Source: Chitinophagales bacterium
GTDB lineage: Bacteria > Bacteroidota > Bacteroidia > Chitinophagales > Chitinophagaceae
DNA length: 64,000 nt
Direction of reading: 5' to 3'
Assembly: GCA_017303415.1 (NCBI GenBank)
Contig: JAFLBJ010000001.1
Span: forward strand, 992,001 to 1,056,000
Shown here: positions 7,343-17,151 of the stretch, one piece after another
How the letters are laid out: every line of letters begins with the position of its first letter
Position numbering within the stretch: the stretch's first letter is position 1
Translations under genes and position numbers: made by a program
The notes under the pieces: model-generated
Seen by the model: the letters and a program-made list of their open reading frames with translations, nothing else
What the model was told of the DNA's origin: nothing
Database searches by the model: none

Positions 7343-8941
7343 GTGAAGCTTCATTTCCAATACTTTCAGGGTCTCTGGCTGCTTGCCGCCATTGGGATTT
7401 TTATCCTCCTTTACACCCTGTATATACAATGGAAAAAAAAGACAGCCCGCCAGATGGGCGACCCCGCCCTTATCCGGCAATTGACCGCCACTCATTCTCC
7501 ATTTCGGCAACACCTTAAATTTATCCTGTTGGTTCTGGCCTTTGCCGGAGGTGTACTCGCCCTGATGAACCTGCGCAAACCCGGTGGGGATGCAGGTGGC
7601 GAAAGAAAAGGAATTGATGTGGTGATCGCCCTGGATGTAAGCAAGAGCATGTGGGCGCAAGACCTGGTCCCCAACCGGCTTGAAGCTGCCAAACAAATGG
7701 TGCATGGCCTGATCGACAAAATGCCGGAGAACAGGATCGGGCTGGTTCTATTTGCCGGCAAGGCTTATTTACAAATGCCGCTTACCTCCGATCATACCGC
7801 GGCAAAGATGTTTGTCACTACCGCCGATCCAAACAATATACCCCAACCGGGAACAGTGATCAGCGAAGCCATGCAAACCGCCGCCCTGGCCTTTAATAAT
7901 AAAGAACGAAAATTCAAATCGGTGGTATTGGTATCCGATGGAGAGGATCATGATCCGGGTGCGGAACAAACCGCCCGTGAAATGGCCGAGCAAGGGATCA
8001 TGATCAATACCGTGGGAATCGGAACTGAAACAGGTTCTGTGATCATTGAGCCGGCTACCGGCCAGCCCAAACCGGATGCCATGGGGCAAACCATCACCAG
8101 CAAGCTAAATGAAACAACATTGCGTACGATTGCCTCCACAACGCATGGGGCCTATGTAAAAATGGATGATCCTGCCAAAACAGTGGATGCCTTGGCAGAT
8201 CAACTCAGTCGCGTAAAGAAAGAAGACCTCAGTGATATTTCTTTGATCAATTTCACGAGTTATTATCTCTGGTTTGGCATTCCTATGTTCCTGCTCCTGC
8301 TGATCGAATTATTGGTAGGAGAGAGAAGACGGGTACCAAAACTCGCTATCACCCTGTTTTTCCTGTTTCCTCAATCCCTGCTGGCGCAAACCGACCTGAA
8401 TAAAGGAAACGAGTATTACCACCGGGCACAATACAAGGAAGCAGAAGCCATTTACCGAAATACCTGGATCGCCGCTCCGCAACATGAGAAAGCAAGATAT
8501 AACCACGCCCTTGCACAGTACCGGTTGGAACAAAAGGATTCAGCCTTATCCTCGTTTGAAAAAACCATCGCTCTTTCCACTGACCCTACCATCCGGTCAT
8601 ATGCCTTTTATAATAGTGGCGTGATCCATACTGCTCAGTTTAAACTGGAAGCCAGCATCGAATCCTATAAAGCAGCGCTTCGCATCAATCCATCGGATAC
8701 ACTGGCCAGGGAAAACCTGCAAAAGGCCCTGTTGGAAAAAAAGCGTAGAGATGCCAGGAATAAGGAGGACAAAAAACCACCCCGTAAGGATCCTCCCCCA
8801 AAAACACCGCCACCCCCGAAAATGAACCCCAAGCAGGCGCAACAACAGTTAAAGAACCTGCAGCAAAAGGAGCAAAAGACCCAACAACGCCTCCAAAAGA
8901 AACCACAACAAGGGGGGGGGTATGAACGAAAAGATTGGTAA
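7343..8941 (+). CDS. Aerotolerance-type BatB-BatC fusion: VWA domain plus TPR
   Basis: 532 residues. Two N-terminal membrane helices (about 8-28 and 59-78) are followed by a von Willebrand A domain with a complete metal site (DVSKSMW, then GKAYLQMPLTSD and VSDGEDHDPG), a third helix near residues 307-330, a second hydrophobic segment ending LLAQ, TPR repeats (about 350-450), and a proline/lysine/glutamine-rich tail ending KDW. BatB and BatC are usually separate genes in Bacteroidota bat operons; here they are joined. The presumed role is envelope stress tolerance. The start is GTG at 7343. A run of nine G at 8912-8920 codes for the Gly residues just before the C-terminus. No batA, moxR or other bat gene is adjacent. 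Confidence 0.82.
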   Translation: MKLHFQYFQGLWLLAAIGIFILLYTLYIQWKKKTARQMGDPALIRQLTATHSPFRQHLKFILLVLAFAGGVLALMNLRKPGGDAGGERKGIDVVIALDVSKSMWAQDLVPNRLEAAKQMVHGLIDKMPENRIGLVLFAGKAYLQMPLTSDHTAAKMFVTTADPNNIPQPGTVISEAMQTAALAFNNKERKFKSVVLVSDGEDHDPGAEQTAREMAEQGIMINTVGIGTETGSVIIEPATGQPKPDAMGQTITSKLNETTLRTIASTTHGAYVKMDDPAKTVDALADQLSRVKKEDLSDISLINFTSYYLWFGIPMFLLLLIELLVGERRRVPKLAITLFFLFPQSLLAQTDLNKGNEYYHRAQYKEAEAIYRNTWIAAPQHEKARYNHALAQYRLEQKDSALSSFEKTIALSTDPTIRSYAFYNSGVIHTAQFKLEASIESYKAALRINPSDTLARENLQKALLEKKRRDARNKEDKKPPRKDPPPKTPPPPKMNPKQAQQQLKNLQQKEQKTQQRLQKKPQQGGGYERKDW

Positions 8942-8962
8942 ACTTCAACCCGCTTTCTTTGT

Positions 8963-8970
8963 TAGTTTTG
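8963..8970 (+). promoter_or_regulatory. Candidate -7 element TAGTTTTG for ispG
   Basis: Matches the Bacteroidota TAnnTTTG -7 box, 28 nt before the ispG ATG. No TTTG lies at the expected 19-20 nt upstream, so this rests on one half of the promoter. Confidence 0.4.
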
Positions 8971-8998
8971 TACCGATTAAACAAAGCGGTATTCCATC

Positions 8999-11002
8999 AT
9001 GCAATTTTATGCTGAATCCCTAACGAAGTATGGGCGTTTGAAGACGAGGGAAGTACGAATCGGGAACCTGTTGCTGGGCAATGGGCATCCGATAAGGGTG
9101 CAGACCATGACCACCACCGATACGATGGATACCCTGGCCACTGTGGAGCAATCCATTCGCTGTATTGAAGCAGGTGCCGAACTGGTACGTATCACCGCTC
9201 CTTCCAAAAAAGAAGCCGAGAACCTTCAGATCATCAAGGATGAACTTCGAAAAAGAGGGTATAACACCCCGCTTGTAGCGGATATCCATTTTACCCCCAA
9301 TGCCGCCGAGATCGCTGCGCGGATCGTAGAGAAAGTACGGGTGAACCCCGGAAACTATGTCGATAAAAAGAAATTTGAACAAATAGACTATACCGATGCG
9401 GAATATGCAGAAGAGATCGAGCGTATCCGCGAGCGGTTTACTCCGTTGGTCAGGATCTGTAAGGAACATGGCACGGCCATGCGTATCGGTACCAATCATG
9501 GATCCCTGAGTGACCGGATCATGAGCCGGTATGGAGATACCCCGATCGGAATGGTGGAAAGCGCGATGGAATTTCTGCGTATTGCCCGGGCGGAAGATTA
9601 TCACCAGATCATTCTCAGCATGAAGTCGAGCAACCCACAGGTGATGGTACAAGCCTACCGTCTCCTGATCCGGACCATGTTTGATGAATTTGGAGAATGT
9701 TACCCCCTGCACCTGGGTGTAACCGAAGCGGGTGACGGAGAAGATGGTCGTATTAAATCGGCTATCGGAATCGGCACCCTGCTTGAAGAAGGGATCGGAG
9801 ATACCATTCGGGTATCCCTGACCGAAGATCCCGAATTTGAAATTCCTGTTTGTAAGGACCTGGTCAGCCGCTACACCCAACAAGGACAGGATACTCCTGA
9901 CCATGTACCTGCCATTGACAGGTTGCCCTATGACCCCTTTAGCTATAAACGCCGGGAGACATTTGCCATAAAGAATATTGGCGGAAATCAGGTGCCGGTG
10001 GTTGTGGGCGGACTGTTTCAGGCAGAGCAGATAAAACCATCTCATCTGGAAAGTATCGGATACAAGTATGATTCTGCTACCGACAAATGGAGCATCAGTG
10101 ATGCGGCAGCCGATTTTATTTTTACCGGGAACCAACCACTTTCCTTCGAACTACCGGGCACCTTATCGGTGATCACGTATCCGGCTACCTGGGAAGATAT
10201 GGCCGGGCATCCGGCATACTATCCCATCTTTGATGCAGCTGGCTATGTGCAAGCCGAAAAGAAACACCCGGTACTGAATTTCGTGATGCTGGATTGCTTT
10301 AATGATGATACCTCCGTGAACGATTTCACCTATCTCGATGAACTCGCAAATGATCCCACCGTGGTAATCTGTTTGAGCAGTACGAACCGGAATGCCATGC
10401 AATCCGTACGACGGATGTTCATGGAATTAATGAAACGAGGTATCTGCAACCCGGTTATTTTGATCACCGACAGCAATGGGCAATCGCCCGACGAGCATTT
10501 GATCCATTTTGCCACCGAAACAGGTGCGCTCTTCCTCGAAGGCATGGGTGATGGTATCTGTCTGGGCTATGGCAGCAAGGCCTCCCAACAAAGTGTACAG
10601 GCAAGCGGGCGAACTTATTTACCAGTAAAAGATATTTCTCAATTCACGAATAATACTGCGTTTAGCATTTTGCAGGCTACGCGAACAAGGATCTCCAAGA
10701 CGGAATATATCAGTTGTCCCAGTTGTGGCCGTACCTTGTTTGACCTGCAGGAAACAACGGCCCGTATCCGTTCGGTAACCCATCACCTGAAGGGCGTGAA
10801 GATCGCCATCATGGGTTGTATCGTGAATGGCCCCGGTGAAATGGCGGATGCCGATTTTGGTTATGTAGGAAGCGGACCGGGAAAGATCACGCTCTACAAA
10901 GGGAAAGAGATCGTGAAGCGGAACGTAGACAGCGAGGTGGCGGTGGATGAACTGATCAATTTGCTAAAAGAAAACGAAGCCTGGACCGAACCAACCCAAT
11001 AA
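8999..11002 (+). CDS. ispG: 4-hydroxy-3-methylbut-2-en-1-yl diphosphate synthase, long form
   Basis: IspG reduces methylerythritol cyclodiphosphate to HMBPP in the MEP isoprenoid pathway, using a [4Fe-4S] cluster. The TIM-barrel half is clear (VQTMTTTDTMDTLATVEQ, LVADIHFTPNAAEIAA, MRIGTNHGSLSDRI). The C-terminal cluster half has CPSCGRTLFDLQET and GCIVNGPGEMADADFGYVG, supplying the cysteines. At 667 residues it is nearly twice the E. coli protein; the extra roughly 300 residues lie between the barrel and cluster domains, the three-domain form known from Bacteroidota, Chlamydiae and plants. Its stop is 1 nt before the ATG of the following membrane protein gene. Confidence 0.95.
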   Translation: MQFYAESLTKYGRLKTREVRIGNLLLGNGHPIRVQTMTTTDTMDTLATVEQSIRCIEAGAELVRITAPSKKEAENLQIIKDELRKRGYNTPLVADIHFTPNAAEIAARIVEKVRVNPGNYVDKKKFEQIDYTDAEYAEEIERIRERFTPLVRICKEHGTAMRIGTNHGSLSDRIMSRYGDTPIGMVESAMEFLRIARAEDYHQIILSMKSSNPQVMVQAYRLLIRTMFDEFGECYPLHLGVTEAGDGEDGRIKSAIGIGTLLEEGIGDTIRVSLTEDPEFEIPVCKDLVSRYTQQGQDTPDHVPAIDRLPYDPFSYKRRETFAIKNIGGNQVPVVVGGLFQAEQIKPSHLESIGYKYDSATDKWSISDAAADFIFTGNQPLSFELPGTLSVITYPATWEDMAGHPAYYPIFDAAGYVQAEKKHPVLNFVMLDCFNDDTSVNDFTYLDELANDPTVVICLSSTNRNAMQSVRRMFMELMKRGICNPVILITDSNGQSPDEHLIHFATETGALFLEGMGDGICLGYGSKASQQSVQASGRTYLPVKDISQFTNNTAFSILQATRTRISKTEYISCPSCGRTLFDLQETTARIRSVTHHLKGVKIAIMGCIVNGPGEMADADFGYVGSGPGKITLYKGKEIVKRNVDSEVAVDELINLLKENEAWTEPTQ

Positions 11003-11003
11003 C

Positions 11004-11681
11004 ATGAAACCTTCCTACTGGCTTTATCTTTTCCTGGGCATTTTTATAGCCGATCTGGTGGTTGTGGCTATGGAAAATGATACCCTGCGGTATGTAACCA
11101 AACCCCTTCTGATGGTAGGGCTGTTTGCCTATTTCATCAGTTCAGTAAGAGGAAAGAAATCGGGATTGATACGCTGGATGATCGGGGCGCTCTTCTTCTC
11201 CTGGCTCGGTGATATTTTCCTCATGTTTGATGGACAAAAGCCCTTCTTCTTTTTATTAGGCCTATCTTCTTTTTTGATCGCGCATATTTTTTATATCCTG
11301 TTGTTTGCCCAGATCAGGTATAAAGAAAATATCAGGAACAATTATCTCCTGCTTCTGCCTGTGGCGATCTACTATGGATTGCTGATGTGGTTGCTATCTC
11401 CATACCTCGGCGATTTTATCCTCCCTGTGCGTATCTACGGTGCTGTTATCTGTATCATGTTGTTGCTGGCATTGCATGTGGTTTTTATGAAAAAAAACCC
11501 GGCAACCTTTTATATCATAACAGGGGCCCTCTTCTTTGTCATTTCCGATTCTTTGCTGGCCATCAATAAATTCTATCAACCTTTCTCGATGGCAGGATTA
11601 TCTGTCATGGGTACCTATGGACTGGCTCAGTTATTCCTGGTCATCGGGACCATTCGATATATCCTTTTTAAAAACGAATAA
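11004..11681 (+). CDS. YhhN/TMEM86-family integral membrane protein
   Basis: A 225-residue, almost wholly hydrophobic protein with about eight membrane helices. Motifs of the YhhN family are seen: VTKPLLMVGLF, FFSWLGDIFLMF with a conserved Asp inside a helix, and LSSFLIAHIFYIL. Animal members (TMEM86B) are lysoplasmalogenases that hydrolyse the vinyl-ether bond of lysoplasmalogens; bacterial roles are mostly untested. It follows ispG with a 1-nt gap and precedes nadB by 6 nt, so the three genes are probably one transcript. Confidence 0.8.
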   Translation: MKPSYWLYLFLGIFIADLVVVAMENDTLRYVTKPLLMVGLFAYFISSVRGKKSGLIRWMIGALFFSWLGDIFLMFDGQKPFFFLLGLSSFLIAHIFYILLFAQIRYKENIRNNYLLLLPVAIYYGLLMWLLSPYLGDFILPVRIYGAVICIMLLLALHVVFMKKNPATFYIITGALFFVISDSLLAINKFYQPFSMAGLSVMGTYGLAQLFLVIGTIRYILFKNE

Positions 11682-11687
11682 ACCAGT

Positions 11688-13289
11688 ATGCAGAAAACCG
11701 ATTTTTTGGTCATAGGTTCAGGTATTGCGGGGTTGACCTATGCGTTGAAGATGGCGGGTCATTATCCGGATCGGCAGGTGTTGGTATTGACCAAAGCCGC
11801 CGCCGATGAAACAAATACAAAGTATGCCCAGGGAGGCATTGCCGTGGTCAACGATCCTGAACAGGACAGTTTTGATAAACATATTGAAGATACCCTGATT
11901 GCCGGTGACGGGTTGTGTAATGAAAAAGTGGTAGAGCTCGTGGTGAAGGAAGGCCCGAGCCGCGTGCAGGAATTGATTGACTGGGGCGCGCGTTTTGACC
12001 GCGAAGAGGATGGGGATTATAAATTGGGAAAAGAAGGCGGGCATTCCGAGCACCGCATCTTACACCATAAAGACATTACCGGATGGGAAATGGAACGGGC
12101 CTTGCTGGAGGCAGTAAGCCGTCAACCCAATATCAAGATCATCAAGCATTGTTTTGTCATTGACCTTATTACCCAGCACCACCTGGGTTATCTCGTTACC
12201 AAGTCCACCCCTGATATTGAATGTTATGGAGTCTATGTACTTAATCTGGAGACAAACAAGATCGAGAAGATATTAGCCCGGGTAACCTTATTGGCTACCG
12301 GGGGAAGTGGGCAGGTGTACAGAACCACCACCAATCCGGGTATAGCCACAGGGGATGGTGTTTCCATGGCCTACCGCGCAAAAGCACGGATCGAGAACAT
12401 GGAGTTCATTCAGTTTCACCCAACGGCTTTATTTGAACCGGGTGTAAAAGGCCAGGCCTTTTTGATCACCGAAGCAGTGCGTGGCGATGGTGGCATACTC
12501 CGTAATAAAAAGGGCGAAGCCTTTATGGCGCAATATGATGAGCGAAAAGATCTCGCACCCCGGGATATCGTAGCCAGAGCGATAGATAATGAAATGAAAA
12601 AAGGCGGTACCGAACATGTGTATCTCGATTGCCGGCATATGGGGAAGGAAGAGTTTATTGAGCATTTCCCCAATATTTATGAAAAATGTTTGTCTATCGG
12701 CATTGATATTACCCGGGATATGATACCCGTAGCACCGGCCGCGCATTATATGTGTGGAGGCATTAAAACCGATGAATGGGGAAGGAGTTCGGTGCGTAAC
12801 CTCTATGCCTGTGGCGAATGTTCAAGCACGGGTTTGCATGGGGCCAACCGTTTAGCAAGTAATTCCCTGTTGGAAGCCATGGTCTTTGCCCACCGTTGTT
12901 ATTTGGATGCTTCGCAAAAAGTGGATAGCGTGGCCTTTCAGGACGATATACCCGATTGGAGTGCCCGGGGTACCTCCGAACCAAGGGAAATGATCCTGAT
13001 CACCCAAAGCCTGAAAGAGCTTCAATTGCTCATGAGTGATTATGTGGGTATCGTTCGCAATGATGTGCGTTTGCAAAGAGCCAGCCGCCGCCTCGACCTG
13101 CTTTGGGAAGAGACCGAAGAACTTTACCGTACCTCCATTGTTTCACCCCAGTTGCTGGAGCTGCGGAATATGATCACAGTGGGCTATCTTATTGTAAAAG
13201 GCGCCGGTTTCAGAAAAGAAAGCCGCGGGCTGCATTACAATACGGATTATCCGGGCAAGAGCGGGTTGGTGCAGAATATTGTCTTGTAG
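11688..13289 (+). CDS. nadB: L-aspartate oxidase
   Basis: NadB oxidises L-aspartate to iminoaspartate, the first step of de novo NAD synthesis, with FAD. Seen: the dinucleotide-binding GSGIAGLTYALKMA at the N-terminus, TKYAQGGIAVV, the TGGSGQVYRTTTNP loop, FIQFHPTAL, and the C-terminal STGLHGANRLASNSLLEA. These last motifs and the short C-terminal helical domain separate it from fumarate reductase and succinate dehydrogenase flavoproteins. 533 residues, normal length. nadA and nadC are not nearby. Third gene of the ispG-yhhN-nadB cluster. Confidence 0.94.
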   Translation: MQKTDFLVIGSGIAGLTYALKMAGHYPDRQVLVLTKAAADETNTKYAQGGIAVVNDPEQDSFDKHIEDTLIAGDGLCNEKVVELVVKEGPSRVQELIDWGARFDREEDGDYKLGKEGGHSEHRILHHKDITGWEMERALLEAVSRQPNIKIIKHCFVIDLITQHHLGYLVTKSTPDIECYGVYVLNLETNKIEKILARVTLLATGGSGQVYRTTTNPGIATGDGVSMAYRAKARIENMEFIQFHPTALFEPGVKGQAFLITEAVRGDGGILRNKKGEAFMAQYDERKDLAPRDIVARAIDNEMKKGGTEHVYLDCRHMGKEEFIEHFPNIYEKCLSIGIDITRDMIPVAPAAHYMCGGIKTDEWGRSSVRNLYACGECSSTGLHGANRLASNSLLEAMVFAHRCYLDASQKVDSVAFQDDIPDWSARGTSEPREMILITQSLKELQLLMSDYVGIVRNDVRLQRASRRLDLLWEETEELYRTSIVSPQLLELRNMITVGYLIVKGAGFRKESRGLHYNTDYPGKSGLVQNIVL

Positions 13290-13292
13290 AAT

Positions 13293-13400
13293 CGTGAGGC
13301 GTCAGACGTGAGATGTGAAGCGTGAGGAATGGATAGATAGCTTCTAAAAAGTTTGCCAACTCACGTCTCACGCTTCACATCTCACGTCTGACGCCTCACG
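13293..13400. repeat. Family D inverted repeat, copy D1
   Basis: Arms 13293-13326 and 13367-13400 are perfect 34-bp reverse complements made of CGTGAGA / CGTCAGA words; a further partial word reaches 13408. The loop is 40 nt. It occupies the gap between nadB and the acyltransferase gene and ends just before the latter's -7 element. Confidence 0.87.
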
Positions 13401-13415
13401 TCTCTCACTATTCAA

Positions 13416-13423
13416 TATCTTTG
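13416..13423 (+). promoter_or_regulatory. -7 element TATCTTTG five nt before a start codon
   Basis: A full match to TAnnTTTG, followed by CCCCA and the ATG at 13429. Transcription from it would start at or next to the start codon, giving an almost leaderless mRNA. No TTTG is present 19 nt upstream. Confidence 0.5.
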
Positions 13424-13428
13424 CCCCA

Positions 13429-14271
13429 ATGTATTACCTCGTTTACGGTCTTTTATACCCCTTCAGCTTATTGCCCTTTGCGGTGCTTCACCGTATTTCT
13501 GATCTGGCTTATTTGATTCTTTATTATGGTGTGGGTTACCGCAAAGAGGTGGTGATGAGGAACCTGGCCCAGGCCTTTCCCGAGAAAACAGAGGCCGAGC
13601 GGGTCGCCATTGCAAAGAAATTCTATCGCAATTTTACCGATAACTTTATTGAGACCATCAAGCTTTTGTCCTGTTCCAGGGCTTTTTTGGAAAAACATTT
13701 CAAGGCCGATTTTTCCCTGGTTCATCAGGTACATGCTACAGGACGTAAGGCCCAGTTATTGGTTGGACATAATTTCAACTGGGAAATGGCGCTGGTCCGC
13801 ATCCCCATGGACGCCCGGTTTAAAGTGCTGATCGTTTATCTCAAGCTTAGCAGCGGGATCTTTGAGCGATTGATCCGTTTTGTGCGGTCACGTACAGGGG
13901 CTTTTTTATTACCCGCCACCGAAATGCGCCAGGCCATTGCACCGCATAAAAATTCGCAATACCTGATCATCCTCGGCGCCGATCAGCGACCGGCAGATAC
14001 CACTAATGTATTCTGGATACCATTCCTTAATCGCAATACCGCTTTTGTCAAAGGACCGGAGAACGCGGCGCGAAAAGAAAATATCCCGATCATTTTTTGC
14101 AAATTTATCCAGGTAAAAAGAGGGTATTATGAGATGATATTTGAGCTGGGACCCGATAACCCCGCGCAATTACCCGAAGGGGAAATGACGAAACAGTATG
14201 CGGTATTCCTGGAGCAATTCATTCGCGAAAATCCGGAAATGTGGCTGTGGAGCCATCGGAGATGGAAATAA
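13429..14271 (+). CDS. LpxL/HtrB-family lipid A (lysophospholipid) acyltransferase
   Basis: 280 residues with an N-terminal membrane helix (LVYGLLYPFSLLPFAVL) and the acyltransferase catalytic motif His-x4-Glu in VGHNFNWEMAL, followed by the GADQRPAD block typical of the LpxL group and the C-terminal WLWSHRRWK. The family adds secondary acyl chains to Kdo-lipid A on the inner face of the inner membrane. Bacteroidota often carry one such gene; the exact acceptor cannot be told from sequence. A -7 element lies only 5 nt upstream. Confidence 0.88.
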   Translation: MYYLVYGLLYPFSLLPFAVLHRISDLAYLILYYGVGYRKEVVMRNLAQAFPEKTEAERVAIAKKFYRNFTDNFIETIKLLSCSRAFLEKHFKADFSLVHQVHATGRKAQLLVGHNFNWEMALVRIPMDARFKVLIVYLKLSSGIFERLIRFVRSRTGAFLLPATEMRQAIAPHKNSQYLIILGADQRPADTTNVFWIPFLNRNTAFVKGPENAARKENIPIIFCKFIQVKRGYYEMIFELGPDNPAQLPEGEMTKQYAVFLEQFIRENPEMWLWSHRRWK

Positions 14272-14300
14272 GCAAACCACATAGACACAAAGGCATAGAG

Positions 14301-14422
14301 TTTTTTGGTTTCTCGCAGCGGACGCAATGATTATTGCGAGCGCTACGGCTCTCCTAAATTCGAATAAAAGACTGCCGCAGCGTTCGTAAATATCTTTGCG
14401 TCCGCTGCGAGAAACCAAAAAA
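14301..14422. repeat. Family B inverted repeat, copy B1
   Basis: Arms 14301-14327 and 14396-14422 are perfect 27-bp reverse complements with the core GGTTTCTCGCAGCGGACGC. They lie between two convergent genes (LpxL-like and DUF5916), with T-runs outermost on both strands, so a two-way terminator is plausible. Confidence 0.85.
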
Positions 14423-14439
14423 TCACTATACCTCTATGA

Positions 14440-16965
14440 TTATTTCTTCTTTTTCTTCAAACTCAAATAATCCAAAAAGTAAATCACTTTCAGCGAAATA
14501 TTATTGTTCTGGTCGGTTTCAATTGTCCGGCCCAGGTTCTTGAAATAATTCCGCTCTACGAGATTGGTGTAATTAAACGCCGCATCCTTCCACACAATAT
14601 TCAGGAATGAGCCGGGGGCAAATTGCCAGGTGTACACCATGTCAATATTAAAGAAATTGGCATTCTGGTTCCGGTCTTCGTTGAATGTGGTGTTCTTCAC
14701 CAATTCCCCGGTCAGGTTTTGCAGGGTAAAATACTCCTGGTTCTCTACCGAGCTGAAATAATGCCTGGCGCGGAAGGTAAGTCCCATGCGGTTGGTGAAA
14801 CTGTATTTAAAGCCCAAAACACTTTCGATCGTATTCACGCGGCGACGGGCAAAGATGATCTCATCGGTGGCATCATCGATGGCCGTGAATCCAACGCCGT
14901 TGTAGCGGGGTTCCAGGTTGATCTCATGAGCGATCGAGAATTTGCTGCTAAAGCGGTAATTCTGTTCAAAACCAAAGTCGATGGCAAAGAGTTTATAGAA
15001 ATCAAAGTAAGTACGGGTAAAGGCTTCCAGTTCTACAAAGTATTTCTTAGCCGAGTTGGATTCCAGCCAGGTGCCGATACCGAGGCTCGACCCGCGACGG
15101 AAGACTGCACCGGCCACCCGGGGTTCATAGAAGTCATACTGTTTGGGGCTGTAACCAATATAGGTACCAAACCAATGGAGCGATTTGGTTTGGATATTGG
15201 TATTGAAATTCAGGTTCAACCGCTGGTATTTCTTATCTATCTGGCCAATTTGTTCAAACAAATGGCTCAGGTAGAAATTAAAATTGATGTTGATACGGTT
15301 ATAAAAACCTTTGGGTTCTATCCAGCGATAGCTCACGTACCCATAATGGTCGAGAAAGTTATTGTTGGTAAAATAACCAAGATCGTTGCTGGTATATTTG
15401 GTGTCGGTAAAGCTCTGGTTGATCTGGAAATTGAAACGGCCACTGGTTTTACCAAAATAGAGATTCTGGCTATATCCGGCGTCTACCTTACCCGGGGCGC
15501 TGTAACCTGCCAACTGGCTTAAGGAAAGTTTACCTCCTACGTTCCAGGTATTCTTTTTGTCATTGAAATCAAAAAGGGCGGCGCTCACATTTGCGTCATA
15601 GTCCTTTCCACTCCGCATCACATTGGTATTGATAAAGGAAACGCTGGAGTTGTTCTTCATGGTTTGATCCAATACAAAGAGATTAAAGTTGGTCAGCGGA
15701 TCGGTTTGGATCTCTCTTCTTTCTTTGGTATTCACATCCTCGATGGTAGCGTATTGGGCCTTGGTGATCGCGTTAAGAAAACCCACGCCCAATCCTTTTT
15801 GGGTACGACCGGATATCTTCGTCGCATTGATAAGTTTGGATTCAGACGGGTTATTGATCACTTGTTCGGTAGGGCTCAGGTGTCGCCAGAGGTCATCCGC
15901 ATGAAGTGGCCGGCCACCGATACGCCGTGAATAGAACAGGTTTCCTTTGCCAAAAAGCTCGGTACCTTCTGTAAAAAATGGCCGGTATTCGTTGAATTGA
16001 ACCTCAAAGGGTGTCAGGTTCAAGACCTGGTTATCACTTTGTACCTGTCCAAAATCGGGGATCAGGGTGGCATCGAGCGTAAAGGCCTGATTGATTCCGT
16101 ATTTCAGGTCCATACCACCATTCACCTTACTGGTCCAGTTTTTTTGTCCCTGCTGATTGACGGGAAAATGATTGGCATATACAGAAAAATAGGGCGAGAA
16201 CTGCAAACGCAGGGGCGGTTTGATATTGGTGATACCTGTCCAAAAACCTTCCTGGGTAAGAAAACCGTTTATGGTGGGATCGATCGGGTTCCAGGTCACT
16301 TGTTGTTCTGTTTTCCGCCGACGGCGGGTGATATTGATTCCCCAGTCCTGGACCTCTTTTTTACCAAACCGGATGGCGGCATAAGGGATAAAGACCTCAA
16401 AGCTCCAGCCATTGTCGTGTATTTTGGTGCCGCTTTCCCAAACCGCATTCCAGCTAAAATCTTCTCCCCCGTTATCGCTGTTACCGGGTGACATCTTAGC
16501 ATCCCATTGTTCATTGAGGGGGGTTACAAAGTATTCAAAACCGTTGAGCCTGTCTTTATACGTATCGATGATAATGCCGATATAGTCATTGGTACCAAAC
16601 CCATCCCGGCCGGTCAACTCACGGGCAATGCTGTCCTTGGTTCTCTCATAACAGAAGCCGCCAAAATAGAAGCCATCATCATCGTACATCAGAAAGGCTT
16701 CGGTGCGGGTCTCATAGTTTTCCTTGCCTCCGATCTTGGGGCGGAATTCGGTATAGTCAAATGCAGGTGAGGCTTGTTTCCAGGCTGGTTCGTTCAAAAC
16801 CCCATCAATTTTGACGGGTAATGAGATACGTATTGCCGGTAATTCACGCGCGATCGCTGTCCCGGAGGAAGGCGCAGGTGGGTTGCTTGTGGCTGGACCC
16901 GTTTGTGCGGAGCTTCCGAGAGAAAGCATAAGCCCGATCAGCGGTAAAAAATGTTGTTTCTTCAT
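14440..16965 (-). CDS. DUF5916 outer-membrane protein with N-terminal CBM9-like domain
   Basis: 841 residues from the ATG at 16965, chosen because MKKQHFLPLIGLMLSLGSSAQ is a signal peptide. Residues about 40-240 form a CBM9-like sandwich (KIDGVLNEPAWKQA, YDDDGFYFGGFCYE, NGWSFEVFIPYAAIRF). The remaining roughly 600 residues are long amphipathic strands with frequent Asn, Tyr and Phe, reading like a large barrel (FFTEGTELFGKGNLFYSRRIGG is a family hallmark region). The DUF5916 family is widespread in Bacteroidota, without an established function; carbohydrate binding at the surface is an inference from the N-terminal domain. Monocistronic by layout. Confidence 0.82.
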   Translation of the reverse strand: MKKQHFLPLIGLMLSLGSSAQTGPATSNPPAPSSGTAIARELPAIRISLPVKIDGVLNEPAWKQASPAFDYTEFRPKIGGKENYETRTEAFLMYDDDGFYFGGFCYERTKDSIARELTGRDGFGTNDYIGIIIDTYKDRLNGFEYFVTPLNEQWDAKMSPGNSDNGGEDFSWNAVWESGTKIHDNGWSFEVFIPYAAIRFGKKEVQDWGINITRRRRKTEQQVTWNPIDPTINGFLTQEGFWTGITNIKPPLRLQFSPYFSVYANHFPVNQQGQKNWTSKVNGGMDLKYGINQAFTLDATLIPDFGQVQSDNQVLNLTPFEVQFNEYRPFFTEGTELFGKGNLFYSRRIGGRPLHADDLWRHLSPTEQVINNPSESKLINATKISGRTQKGLGVGFLNAITKAQYATIEDVNTKERREIQTDPLTNFNLFVLDQTMKNNSSVSFINTNVMRSGKDYDANVSAALFDFNDKKNTWNVGGKLSLSQLAGYSAPGKVDAGYSQNLYFGKTSGRFNFQINQSFTDTKYTSNDLGYFTNNNFLDHYGYVSYRWIEPKGFYNRININFNFYLSHLFEQIGQIDKKYQRLNLNFNTNIQTKSLHWFGTYIGYSPKQYDFYEPRVAGAVFRRGSSLGIGTWLESNSAKKYFVELEAFTRTYFDFYKLFAIDFGFEQNYRFSSKFSIAHEINLEPRYNGVGFTAIDDATDEIIFARRRVNTIESVLGFKYSFTNRMGLTFRARHYFSSVENQEYFTLQNLTGELVKNTTFNEDRNQNANFFNIDMVYTWQFAPGSFLNIVWKDAAFNYTNLVERNYFKNLGRTIETDQNNNISLKVIYFLDYLSLKKKKK

Positions 16966-17151
16966 GTGTTGGGTTGGTTTACGCCGAAACGTACAAGTAA
17001 GACCATTCTGGACGGCCAAATGTTACATGTACTAAAAGTTTCGTAATAAAGATAATTGCGAGAGGAAATGGGAGGGCAATGATTTATCCAAAGGGTCTAA
17101 ATCCCTTGACAAGTGGTTAAAAAAAGAGGTCGTTAACTTTTCTTTGGGAAA

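Noticed and set aside
9020-10135. Long 371-codon frame opposite ispG
   Set aside because: Antisense shadow of ispG; no start signals or family motifs.
14623-15522. Long 299-codon frame opposite the DUF5916 gene
   Set aside because: Antisense to a clearly conserved barrel protein; composition follows the complementary codon pattern.
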